Below, one piece after another: positions 13,420 to 25,482 of a stretch of 64,000 bases of DNA. The stretch is from Hermatobates lingyangjiaoensis (Eukaryota > Arthropoda > Insecta > Hemiptera > Hermatobatidae): the NCBI GenBank assembly GCA_026182355.1, contig JAPFBL010001617.1:1860001-1924000 (forward strand), read 5' to 3'. The notes beneath the pieces were generated by a model, which was not told the origin of the DNA, searched no databases, and saw nothing but the letters and a program-made list of their open reading frames with translations. How positions within the stretch are numbered: position 1 is the first letter of the stretch; every line of letters begins with the position of its first letter. The translations under genes were made by a program, and so were the position numbers.

Positions 13420-15475
13420 TATAATTGCATAGTTTCTACCCAAGACCATGTGTCTAACGAAATTATAGAACGAAACAAAAACTAAAAGTTGTTACAATAC
13501 ACAGCAGAAAATACCCATGGCTATGCAATGAGAAGAATTCATCTACCCATTCACACTTTATGTAATTAAAACCCTTCAATATCCAGGACGAATTTCCTTT
13601 TTAAATGGTAATCTCACATTACAGTTTCATTCAATCACCAGTAAAACAAACTACCTAAGTGAAATTCCCAGCTTAGGTTATAACTTTTAAACTAATATTT
13701 CTTTAATTATATGTCATACTGAACAATTTATTTAAGGACTACAATTCAAAGGAATAGAAGACAAAGGGTGCATAGGGTCAAGGATCGAGTAAGGAGAATT
13801 GTTCCAGTAAAAACCGTGCAATATGCACTTTGATGACCAACAACTCAACTACGCTTTGGCGCATTTTAAGTATTGGAGAATGATATGCCAGATAGATATG
13901 AAGTAATGTCAAACTTTCGTTTCACAACCATACACTTAAAAAAAAACTGATATAAAGTAAACGCTAAAAAATCTACAATCAAGTATTTATCTTTTGCCAT
14001 TTCTTCATGAGGGGAGTAGTATAGAATAAAAAACATTTGAAATAATATAGAATAGAAACCTCATTCAGCAAGGAGCACTTTCTTGAAACATTTTCGTTAC
14101 ATTGCATGCCTGAAAAGTAAGGAAGATCAATGTGAAATCATAAAAGAAACAAAAACAAAAAATCGAAGGAAAGCCTAAAAATACAATGAAGTCACTTTTC
14201 TCTGGGAGTTGACACATGTGTCCAAAATTTAACTTTCCGTGTGTTCATTTAAATATTAAATGAACAAAAACAAAACAACTAAATAAAAGAAGAGAAGAAT
14301 GAGAAGACTGGGGACTGGGGAGATTGGCAGGACGAGGACGCGGTAATTAGCAGGTGGGAGGGAGCAGGTCGAGTGGCCGAGGTCGACGACCTGCACACGC
14401 TCTCCTCCAGCAAAACGTCCACACCTCTCACTGCCAACCCAACCGACTATTTCATACAAGTATAACTTACATCCAAATCGGGTTAGTCAATTATCAATTT
14501 TTTCAAAATCAGGTCAGAAATTTTAAATTTTTTTAAATTCCATCCAAATCTAATCATATTGTTCATCCTTTAATTTCATTATTTCCTTTAAAATCAGTTG
14601 AATACTCTGACAACTACTTTAATCTATGAGTGTTTACAAGTAAACAAAGGGACGTCAAACAACTTGGTGAAATAAAAAATTCTTCGAACAAAACTGAAAG
14701 ACTATGTGGAATATATTTCTGCTCTGCTCTCCCTGCATTTACGTAAGAAAGACATTTGACAGTAGGGCTCCATTACCAGACTAAAAAGTATAAGGATACT
14801 TGACCATGGTTAAAAACCCTTCATCTAACCATCGCTAAAATCCTTCTTGGCTCCAACCTTCTAGTCCTTGTGACGCATTTGCAAGAGATACATAATGTTC
14901 TAGAAAAACTTCCAGTCCGTATACACTCTGTATCCTAAGGTGCGCATATAATTACATAACTATTAAAAGTTTGTATCCTGGAGTTTTCTCATGTAGCAAT
15001 GCTATGAAGCTACCGAAATTTGATCCTCTTCTGAGGAAGGTCAGGATTCCTGGGATGAGTTTCAAGCCAAATCATTTGACAGACAGTGCATAGGATTCTG
15101 GTAACTGCTCTGGTAAGAAATAACACTTTATTCTAGAACAGTTCTAAGATAAAACTTTCTTTTACAAAGATGCTTTGTCCCTGAATCAGTAAAGTGATAC
15201 TGTTGGTGAAAACAAATGGAGTTTTCGCCTTGAGAGGAAGAGCCGATACCGATTAAAAGTGATACAGGTTTAGAACATGAACTACAATATAGGCACCAAA
15301 TTTTTTCTACACGAACAGTTGCTCTCATTTCTTATGTCACGACAAACCATTCCAATCCTCTTTGACTGTAACTCACTCCAATCTCTATGGACCTACACCT
15401 CACGAAAGGTTACTATTTACATATAGATATACTCTAACTATAAAAAGATTTCACATAAACACGTGAAATAACAAT
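13420..15475. other. Non-coding stretch with a GC-rich islet
   Basis: AT-rich sequence apart from a CpG-rich block at about 14290-14440, described separately. No coding exon, transposon terminus or RNA gene was recognised. Confidence 0.45.
14290..14440. other. CpG-rich islet, possible regulatory or 5' untranslated sequence
   Basis: This block is strikingly GC- and CpG-rich against an AT-rich surround and contains an imperfect palindrome, GCAGGTCG ... CGACCTGC. A homeodomain-like core GTAATTAG lies inside it at about 14342-14349. Both strands have short open frames across it, as expected for GC-rich DNA, and neither resembles a known protein. Confidence 0.3.
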
Positions 15476-17145
15476 CAACGATCAAACCATAATATGAAAT
15501 GGGAAAACAAGACTGAGATCTTTCAATCGTAACGAGCAGTCTTCGTCAGAGTCAAAAACCCAACTGAACACTAGATGAAGAAAACATCTGAGGAGGGGTT
15601 GAGGAGAGTGGGGGGAAGAGTGGAATTTTAAAAGGGTGAAAGCGCAGGAAAGGATTAATGTCCAGAAAGGGATGTTTGGGGAAACAAAGGAGTACAGTAA
15701 GAAAGAGTAAAAAACTATCCACTAGCTGTCAACCCTCTTAGAAGAGGCTATTACCCTCGTAACGAAAGTATCAAGTTTGAAGAGACCGTTACTAATGTTT
15801 ATAATATTTCATCTATTAAATTTAATTAGAGACGATTCAATAATATTTCTTAACAACATCGATTTTTCATAGGTAATAAATTTAGCTCCTGTCCAATCAA
15901 TATGATGGGGATATTGACCCCCCACCCCCCACATAATAAAATGTTATGGTCAATATTGCCTAGACATGTTAAATGGTATAGATATGTTGACGATGTACTT
16001 TGCATCTGTCCTAATTCTATAAATAAAGATACTTTTCTAATAAAATTAAATTCATTAGTGCCCACAATCCATTTCACAATGGAAGAAGAAGTAAGTGGTA
16101 ATTTGCCCTTCTTATATGTCCTGATCCATAGGTTACCTAGAGAGTTACGCTTCAGTGTATATAGAAAACCTACGAATGTACTTGCATATGTTCACTTTCA
16201 TTCTTCCAATCCAAAAATTGTTAAAATTTCTGTTTTTAGAAATATTTTTTTGAGAGCGTTAAGAGTGTGCTCTCCTGAATTCCTTAATGAAGAGATTAAC
16301 AACATTAGGTCAATTGCCCTTTCATTAAAATACCCCTCCTCTTATATCGATTTAGCTTTGAAGGGTGCTAACAACTAAAAAAACTTTCTAATACTTCAAC
16401 AGAGCCCCGTTCATTGTCAAATTCTATAGTTTTGCCATATCATGACTCATTGGACACCCTTCCTAGACTAGCCAAACAACTTGATTTTAATATAGTGTTT
16501 TCTAATCCTAATAAAGTGGTCAATATATTAATATAAAACTCTCTTAAGGAACTGGAGTTCGGTGGTATTTATAAAATTCCGTGCAAAAATTATCATAAAA
16601 TTATATTGGTCAAACTGGTAAATCATTAAAGACACGTATAAAACAACACCAATACAACGTAAGTAGAGAGGAAAAAAGTAGCGCCTTATTCTTGCATATA
16701 AACAATGAAAATCATCATATTGATTGGACAGGAGCTAAATTTATTACCTATGAAAAATCGTTGTTGTTAAGAAATATTATTGAATCGTCTCTAATTAAAT
16801 TTAATAGATGAAATATTATAAACATTAGTAACGGTCTCTTCAAACTTGATACTTTTGTTACGAGGGTAATAGCCTCTTCTAAGAGGGTTGACAGCTAGTG
16901 GATAGTTTTTTACTCTTTCTTACTGTACTCCTTTGTTTCCCCAAACATCCCTTTGTGGACATTAGTCCTTTCCTGCGCTTTCACCCTTTTAAAATACCAC
17001 TCTTCCCCCCACTCTTCTCAACCCCTCACCAGATGTTTTCTGCATCTAGTGTTTCAGTTGGGTTTTTGACTCTGACGAAGACTGCTTGTTACGATTGAAA
17101 GATCTCAGTCTTGTTTTCCCATTTCATATTGTGGTTTGATCATTG
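15476..17145 (+). mobile_element. Penelope-like retroelement, 5'-truncated, with long inverted arms
   Basis: Two nearly matching arms, 15476-15907 and 16713-17145, lie in inverted orientation around a plus-strand body. The right arm is the true 3' end of the element (end of the GIY-YIG region plus 3' untranslated tail with the ACGAAGACTGCTTGTTACG motif). The left arm is a reverse-complement copy of it. The body carries the reverse transcriptase palm with YVDD and the GIY-YIG nuclease. The N-terminal half of the reverse transcriptase is absent. PLEs are known to carry terminal repeats in direct or inverted orientation and to be frequently 5'-truncated, which fits. Arm similarity and the modest number of disabling changes make this the youngest-looking PLE in the window. 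Confidence 0.85.
15902..16811 (+). pseudogene. PLE reverse transcriptase C-terminal part plus GIY-YIG endonuclease, frameshifted
   Basis: The open segment 15902-16378 contains WYRYVDDVLCICP (YVDD at 15983-15994, the catalytic Asp pair of the palm). It continues through NLPFLYVLIHR and RFSVYRKPT, typical of Penelope-like reverse transcriptases. A first frameshift follows, and the linker with LAKQLDFNIVFSNPNKVVNI runs in another frame with an in-frame TAA at 16543-16545. The GIY-YIG domain begins with GGIYKIPCK at 16561. It needs a second frameshift before YIGQTGKSL at 16602, and ends at the TGA at 16809-16811 after IIESSLIKFNR. With two frameshifts, a stop and no N-terminus it cannot be functional. 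If intact, such a protein copies RNA and nicks target DNA. Confidence 0.85.
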
Positions 17146-20100
17146 AATACTATCTAGATATATAATATCTACATTATAGTTATCTGCTTTTATCATCACT
17201 GAACAATACGGCGACAGTATTATTCACTAACACATGCCTAAGAGAAGACTTGCTGCCAATATGCAATGGTTTTATCATTAATTAAATGATAAATTCATTT
17301 AAATAATTAAAAAGAACAAAATTCATCACTGTTAAAACTTCTTCATTCCTAGTTAGAAACTTTAAATGTTAGTTACTTAATTATAAATAAATAGGTGTAA
17401 TTTGTTCGTTTTGCTTTCAATCGTTCAAAGTCAAGGACCAATGTTTCGATGGAGTTTTAAAATTTTGGAATAATGGAAAAATTTCTTGAATAGTGGATTT
17501 AAGAAAAATCCTTAAAATAAAATAAACGAACAATTAATGAATTTTGATACTTATTTTCAGTGTTTTAATTAAGTCTATTGAATAATACGCATGAATCCAC
17601 TGATGAATTGATTTTTATTTATTTGCCCCATTGATTTCAAATTCACGAGTTTTCATTAGTCAATAGGGCTTACAACATCAGAAACTATTACAAGTTCAGT
17701 CAATTTTCGAAGTATCCCAAGTATTTTTCTTGAGTAAAGTAGATAACATAATACAAGTCTACAAGAATAATAGAACGGAAGAAAAATAAATATAATGACT
17801 TATTTCGGATTTAAATATTTGGACATTTTTTTAAATTGCTTTTTGCTTCATATAGGGGGAATCTGTATACTTTATAGAGAAAATAACAATGTACCAAATG
17901 CAGGATAATGACTGAATAGCCCAAGGCAGCCATCACTAATCAAGGAAAGCATTCCGGGCTGGCAATGCTAAGACCAGAGGAGCTCTGGCCCCACTTTGCC
18001 TAGGTCTCATAGAATAATAATCGAACAGCAAGTTTCCACTCTCTTTAAAAGTCTCAAAGCTAACGGATCAAGTTATTTATAATAATTAATAACTTATAAT
18101 TATAATTTCTATCTACTTCTGCATGAAAATTGAACATAATATAATTCCACACACATACCGGTTATACCACTTACTATATGTAAAATAAGATAACAGAAAA
18201 AAAAGATAATTTCAAGTTTTGAGGTTACCAGATGACTTTTCTAATACTTTCTTGAAGATATCTTTGTGCGTGATTCTGAGTGGCAATCCAGTTTACACGA
18301 ATATCATAGACTTGACGGATCACGATGAAATTTGACATCGAAACCCCCATTGCTTCAAATAAAAATTATGCAGTTTTATAAGAAAATCATAACACGAAAA
18401 GGGTATTTTCTATGAAGCCAAGGTAAAACCCATTTGTTCTGCTCAACTGCTTATTAAATAGAGATCATATTTTGTAATTTAAGTTCTTATTAGAGTCATT
18501 ATGATACAAATGCTGTCCCTTAGGAGGAACACTTCATAAAACACTCAAAGAACTGCTATTAAATTATAAAAATAGCCACTAGTGCTTGTGTAGTTGTATA
18601 TCTATGTGTACTGTAAAAAGTCACTTTTCAAATATCAACTAATTAAATTATTTACACCGAAGTTTGATAAGTTTACTTACTGTAAAGTTGGAGGAGATCA
18701 CTTCACTTTACTCCATGTTTTCATTTTATCGCAAATTTCATTGTTTATCTAACTAACTTTACCACCCACACAGATACAGATGTTCCTTAGGTGTAAAGCG
18801 AAATATCATTTTCATTACATAAAGAAAATTTAAACTAAAAAAAAAAAAAAAGAATACGTATCATATAGCTGTTTTTTTTCCAGCAACTTATTCATTGGAA
18901 AGGCTTTTACTGAAAACGTGACCCTTTTGACAGTTATAAAACAATGCCTGTAACCATGTATTGCTAATAGAGTTATAGAGAAATATCATCGCTCCTAATT
19001 AATGATATATGATGGAATAGCAGGAAGCATAACCACAAGTTTGGTTTCAGTTGATAGTTCGTAATGAAAGTTCACAGAAAGCTAGAGGCGATGTAGACGC
19101 GTATGGGGGAATGGACGAAAGGCCTTAAGCGAAGTATATTCACTATTGTGGTCAAGGTTTTCGTGGCAGGCTTTAAAATTTTCTGCTGCATTTAGAATAA
19201 ATCATTTACAGACAGAAAAGGACAGGAAGCTGAGCCAGCAAGGCTTAGGTTACGCCTCCCAGCCTTGAACTCAAATCATTGCAACAGTCTTAATCACCAC
19301 TTTGTAAATCAAAAGTCATATATAATGGCCACAAACCATACTTCGTAAAGTTCTAACAATGCAAAGCCTCTAATATCCATTAGAAAGATTAAATAATTAG
19401 AATATCTCAGAATGAAATGAACCATTACAAATAATATAAATGTTCAAATAATATAATATATTCAAATAATATAAATGTTCAGCCTATACAAATAAATATC
19501 TTCAATAAACCAAAAACATTAAATCTAAATATAGTCAGAAAAGTAATATTTTTTTAAATATTGATTGTCGACTATCTTAAGTCATCAGATGACCCAAAAA
19601 AATTGGTGACCTTGAGTGCGCATGCTCCCATGACCTTGGCGTGTATTTGCATACCAATCTATACATTTTTAAGAACTAAACAAAATATATATTCACTTTT
19701 TATACTAGATATAGCATATACTCAAACAGTTGAGTACTTTAATTTAAGTTACCTTCGAAAGGAATTGGAATAAAATTTATTTTTCTATTGATCTGGTGAT
19801 GATTTTTCGATTGTAAAATTTCAAGTGTTTAAGTGACATCTGTATATATATATATATATATAATCAAGCACTACAACAACGTCGATAAACCTCACTTCAA
19901 TAATCTGACAGCTGTTGTTATCAGGAAGAGAGGTTCATGGCTTGAAGGAAAACCAAGATTTAAATGAATATGTGTACAGAAATCTCCAATGTGTATATAT
20001 ATTCATATACAAGGATATGTGGGAAAGAAACAGAAAACATGACATGAACCGAAAACATACGAATATATAACATACTACAATACAACATATTTTTTAAACA

Positions 20101-22544
20101 ATTTCAACAGTATCATTTAACAGTTTCAACAATTTCACAATTAATTAAAAATCAATTAAAAAAAAAACATATTTTACATGGAGCGAATGTTCTGCATTAA
20201 CAGAATTCATTAACAGAGAAAGTGATATCTGATAAAGCTTCTTTTAATTATTTTAAACATCCTAGCAGTCTAACAAGGATTATGTGCAGACAGCTTTTTC
20301 TATAAGACAATAAATGTGTTGCAATACCGACTTTAGTTTTATTATTAACGGGAAAGTATCGTCCGAAGTAAAATTATTAAAAGAGCCTTCAGAATAAAAT
20401 CACATTTATAAATTCAATAACTGTGTAACTGATGGGACTAATACACACTTCTGTCTATGGTACTGTTAGTTTAAGACTGAATAAAACAAAACAGAGAGTT
20501 CTTGAATCTGATTTAACTCTATTTATCCAAAAGCTCCAACTTATCTAATAGATAAGTGGCACACTTAAAAAAATACCGCAGGCCACCCAGTTACATGGCC
20601 ATTCAAGCTTGACGGTTTTCGCCAAGGTAGATACACTATTTATTGTAAGACTAAACCTGGCAACTCGACGATAGACAAGTGGAACGAGACGTTTAAGTTT
20701 ACACAAAAGTCGAGAACTGATTGAAATGACAGTCGTCTGACGTCACAGTAATTTATTTAACTAAACTAGACCAATATGTCATCCACCTAAAAAAAACTAT
20801 GCAATGACACTAAGTGACCAAACAGTAAATAATGCAATCACACCTAAGTGACCAGCCAAATTTTCCTCAATCCAAACATAGCTGAACATATACACAATGT
20901 TGATTCATATAAATTAATCATGATTCATGTTATTATTTATCAGAACTAATTTCACATAATTTTCTTTTATCAAATTTATTAACTTTTGAACATCAAGAAC
21001 TACAAAGCACCCCTCAAAATTCCTGAACGGGACCGATTCACTGTAAAACATTTCTGTACCTATCAAAGAGTTAGTTTTCTTTTAGAATAAATTACTTGAA
21101 AGGGGTACAATAAATCATAAATATGTTCTGGGCGTTTGAAATAAATATATTATACTGAAAAATATTTTATAAAACAGGTTGTCCCACTACATTTCAAGGT
21201 GTATTATAAAAATAGTGCAGTACAGAAACTGGACTGCATAGAAAAACAACTAGAATATAATGTCCGATAGATGAACTTGGTGGACCATCCAAGTATCTCC
21301 GAAGGTTCAAAGTAATATCACAAAGAAATTGTTTTAATCCTAGAAAAAAAAAGCTAAATATCTGGGTTAGAAGCCCAAACAAATCGCTATAACTTTACTG
21401 GCCCCAAATAACTTTCAGTAAAGTTAAAACAGTAGTATAAATGTAATAGAAATAAAGAAATTATAAAATAAAAATGAAAATTACTTTGAATATATTTTCT
21501 TGTTCAAATTGCGTTAAAATGTAGTTTTTTTTAAATAAATTAATATTAAAAAAATATAGAATGCATGTAAAATAAATATATGAATGCAGTGCTTTTGACA
21601 GTGAACATTCTTTACTTTTGTTAGCTAAAAATATCATGAAGAAATGCTGAAATGAATGAAGCAACTGAAACTGAAACGAAAAAAAAACTGAATTGCCCAG
21701 GAATGATTTATCAGAATGACGTAAGATTTTGTCCGAAATCGGTTCCAGACAACTCTCACCAAGACAGAGGGCCTAAAATCCGCTGAACTAGCCACGATAA
21801 CATGATCATTAATGTATAAAAAAGCTTTTTCCACAAAATTACATTTATTAAAAGTAAATGAATAACTTCCTCTCATGGAAAAATAATTAAATTTGAAGAG
21901 ATTAAGAGTGAGAATAGATTCTAATTATTATTTAAATTAAGTTTACTTAACCTTAACATTGCCATCAACTAACCAAGCATTTGAATATGAACAAAACAAA
22001 GCATTTCAAAATTCAAAGTTGGACGTACAGAATTAGGTACTTTCGTAAATTTCTTTGCTATATATTAGCTAATTATCGCCTTTAATTATATATTGAAACG
22101 TAATATTCTTTCATGACTCCTACTAGTAAATAATCCATTAGCCTGAAGATGACTAAAAAAATAAAAGAGTAAAATCTAATACTCATAAAACTCAACATAA
22201 TTAATATTAATAATTGGAAGCCAAAATAGTATTATGAAATAACCCTTTACTCAATCGGTTAGCAATAATTAAGGAAAGATTCGTTCATGTAATAAAAAAA
22301 AGTTAAACGTTTTATTAGGAGACTTATTCTTGTTGGCTGAATAAGAGCTATAATTATGACGAGATAAGCATTTAGCATTACCAAGAGGTTTCTAAGGGTT
22401 GATCAATAACTTGGTCGAAGCAGTTGGCTTGGGGACGAAAATGGTAGAAAGTTTAAAGTAGAATATGCAAAAGATGGGCCAGATGAATTTGTAGGAATGG
22501 AAGAGTGAGACATGCGCTGGCCGGACCATTTGAATCAATAATTA

Positions 22545-22665
22545 ATTGCAAGGAAAGGGCCAGGTCGGGTGTAGATCGTTACGAGAGGAGGGGAGCGGAC
22601 ACCCGCTGTCCGCAGGCAACACGACGTCCAGAGACCGACCACCAGGCCCCTCCACCTCCTCACAA
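22545..22665. other. CpG-rich islet
   Basis: A short GC- and CpG-rich block with CCGGACCATT just before it and alternating purine and pyrimidine tracts. An 83-codon plus-strand open frame crosses it, but the peptide is basic and low-complexity with no recognisable domain, so it is probably an effect of base composition. Confidence 0.3.
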
Positions 22666-23244
22666 TCAATCACTTTTTATTCATTCGGATCATCTTCATC
22701 TAAGACAGACTAGTCGAAAACTACTATCAGATGCAACAATAAAAACATTTAACTAGCAGCTCTCAAAATGATGAATTTAGCCTAAAAGTAAGCCTTAAGT
22801 GGGAGAACACATAAACAACCTAGGAATGTAACAACCTGATCAGAAATCTAATTCTAAGGTCATAAAGGTGCAACCATCCAAGCATACAGAGGCCATCAGT
22901 ATAAATTGATAACACTAATGTAACCTCAAGTGTTTAAATGTAGGTTAGGAAACAGTTAATGTGCAGGTTAGTGTAATGCCACACGTCATATGGGCTCACT
23001 GTTGTCAAATGACATGCAAAACTTGAGGGTGTCAAATAAATAATAACATATAAAATATTTACCTTATTTTTATGATTAGAATAGAGCACACTGATGCAAT
23101 TGCTAAATCACTGATTTAAACAATTTTAAAATTCATTTCACACAGTCAAAACACAAATTGAGATAACGTGAACAATCAGATTGGGTTAAACTGATAAACA
23201 ACATATGAATCGATCACTACTGAAAGGTTGGCAATAACATTTAT

Positions 23245-23480
23245 CTAGTGGAGGAGGGCGAAGGTGCTCGTGTCGTGGTCACAGCCGGACTGAACTGTTC
23301 CAAGATGGCCTCACCTCTCCGCTGCCCGAGCAGTGCGTTCATTTATCTACACCAGTCGCCCGTGTGTCAGCTAGATTACGGAACAACCCACCGAGTCAAT
23401 AATCATATCCCGCTTCTCGGTCTCTTTCCGAAAGCCGGCTGGCAGGCTATCGCGCATGCCTTCCCCTACCACTCTCCTCC
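23245..23480. promoter_or_regulatory. CpG-rich islet, possible promoter or 5' exon
   Basis: About 17 CpG dinucleotides occur in some 235 bases, in sharp contrast to the AT-rich flanks. It contains CCAAGATGGC at about 23300-23309, which resembles a YY1/Pho-type site often found at transcription starts, and CGCGCATGCC near 23450, which partly resembles an NRF-1/ewg-type site. A 114-codon open frame on the plus strand spans it but looks compositional. Neither strand shows a clear donor splice site at its edge, so the promoter reading is inference. Confidence 0.25.
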
Positions 23481-24664
23481 CAAACAGGCTTCCTTTTTAT
23501 TTACCACTCATGTTTTCGTTTCCCTTTGCTTTATGACCAGTTTGGGCTTACCACTGCATCATCCATTTATCTGTTCAATATCTCTTCCGTAATACACTCA
23601 TATTTAACATGTTCAGTTAGTATTTCTATAAAATTCTTATTCAGTCCTTTAATGAAATATGACGAGTTTCTCTAATCCAATCTCTTAAATATGTACATAC
23701 TGAAGTTACATGGTCCTGAAGATTGCCACATAATCTCTCAACGAATTCAATAATTTGATTGTCTTCAATGAAACATTAATGAACGATTTACGTTAGCAGG
23801 ATGATAATGATAATTACTAAAGTAATTATCCATATTAGTAGTCCTGGTTGTTCATTTAATATTACTCTACTTTGGTCCAATCCCCTTGAACTCATACATT
23901 AATGATATCCCAATTTTCGAACATAAGCTTCTAACTCAGCAACGTTTCAATCAATATGTGTCATTGACTGTGTTCTATGGAACTCTGGCTGCCACAGGGT
24001 ATTCTAAAACATGAGAAACATCCCAGGAGGAGATTGGTTGTAGAGCGCAACTAGGGAGTGCCATACCATGTCCCTCCTTTATTTAAGTAATGAAGTTATT
24101 TTAAGGTCGGATAATACTTAATATATGTCAATAGATATAAAGCTTGCAATCATTCGCTGATGTAAGTTACAAGTACAGAAAACAAAACAGAAATTAGTTG
24201 AACCAAATCGGGTGTTTAGTTCAAATTACTCATCAGAATAGGACAAAACAAGATATGCAATAATTTTAGAGAAAAAATTATATATAGTAACTTCTATGAT
24301 TGCCTATGATTCAACAAATGTAGTCGGGAGTTCAAGCCCTGGACCTTGAACTGCTTATAGGTTCTCTTCGCATACCCACCTTGGGGTAACCCTGGAGTAC
24401 CGCTGTTGCTTAGAACATTGTTAATTAGTAGTAAAGCTAGATAAATACGTCTTATTGTTAACAAAATAAAAACAAATGAAACACCCTCAAGTGATAAAAA
24501 TTAAGAAACAGATATCTCGATTAGCACTCTCTAGAATATCTTGCAATAGAAACTTAAAAGTGAGTTAACTTCTTCACAAAATATCTATGTCATCCACAGC
24601 TTATACAAAATAACTCTGATTTATTTGGGTCTAACCAAAATTGTTCACCCAAACATTATAGGCT

Positions 24665-25482
24665 TCTACAAAATACTCCTATTTTCCTTCAAAAACATCG
24701 AAGAGAAAATGTCGTTTTAAGATAATTTATAAATAAGGATGTATGATAATTACATTTATTAATCTTCAAACGAAAGATATCAATTTTGAATTATGTTTTA
24801 CATTTTTAGTCTTTTATTGAATTATTATCCTGGGAAAATTATGGCTCCTTAGTATTTAATAAAATCATTTTCCTTCCCCTTTGTCAAAAATCATATATAC
24901 CAATTTTCTCTGAGTGAGTTATCTTTTTTCCTGCGTCTTGTACTCTGTTATAAGGTTGTTATGAATGTATATTGAGAAAACATATATTAATAATTAGCCA
25001 GTTTGCATACTCAAATCAAAGTCAAAGCCAGCTATTCAGTATAATTTAAAACTTTTATACTTAGGAACTTCTAATTTTTAAAAATAATACAAATAAACTA
25101 TTAGAATAGAAGAGTAAAAAAACTGGATATTTGTCAACAAACATAACTCTTCTTTCTTGCGGAAAGGGTCAATTCCCCACATTTCAATAGAATGTAAAGA
25201 TACTACAATTGACATAGATAAAGTAATTATAACTGGTATTATGTTTTGCTCAAAAGTGCAATATATAGATTTAATAAAGCATTTTATGAGACAAATCCAT
25301 CATACCATGGAAGACAAAGGAAATTTTTTTATGTTTATTGGCGGTGATTTTTATAAGTATAAAAATATTATTCCTCTTATATCTCATATAAGTCAATAAA
25401 TTATTTAAATTTTGCCATTATAAACATCGATTTTTTCTTAGTGGATTTGCTCAAACAATTCCTAAGTCAATGTAAACAATGT
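24665..25482 (-). repeat. TTTACTATAAGTAAA-family repeat, partial copy (C')
   Basis: An internal segment of the roughly 2 kb dispersed repeat in minus orientation. It aligns over its length with the internal part of the next copy (about 25925-26750), including blocks such as AGTCAATGTAAACAATGTAA. It stops exactly where the next copy begins with its terminal AAATCTGGAG, so it was truncated by, or joined to, that copy. It has no coding capacity; the 80-codon open frame inside it is chance. Confidence 0.8.

Larger units (their letters stand above)
17146..24660. other. Long AT-rich non-coding stretch with two GC islets
   Basis: No exon or transposon protein could be supported over this 7.5 kb. 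It contains a (TA)n tract near 19843-19862 followed by a PLE-tail-like stretch with inverted CTGACAGC/GCTGTTGT motifs, and two CpG-rich islets at 22545-22665 and 23245-23480. Short open frames at 21194-21876 are AT-driven and lack domains. Confidence 0.45.

Noticed and set aside
23248..23592. 114-codon plus-strand open frame
   Set aside because: It begins at a GTG and coincides with the CpG-rich islet; the peptide lacks any domain, so GC content alone explains its length.
24325..24355. B-box-like GGAGTTCAAGCCC
   Set aside because: No matching A box was found at the right distance, so a SINE call is not supported.
25157..25399. 80-codon plus-strand open frame
   Set aside because: It sits in repeat copy C' and has no counterpart in the related segment of copy C.
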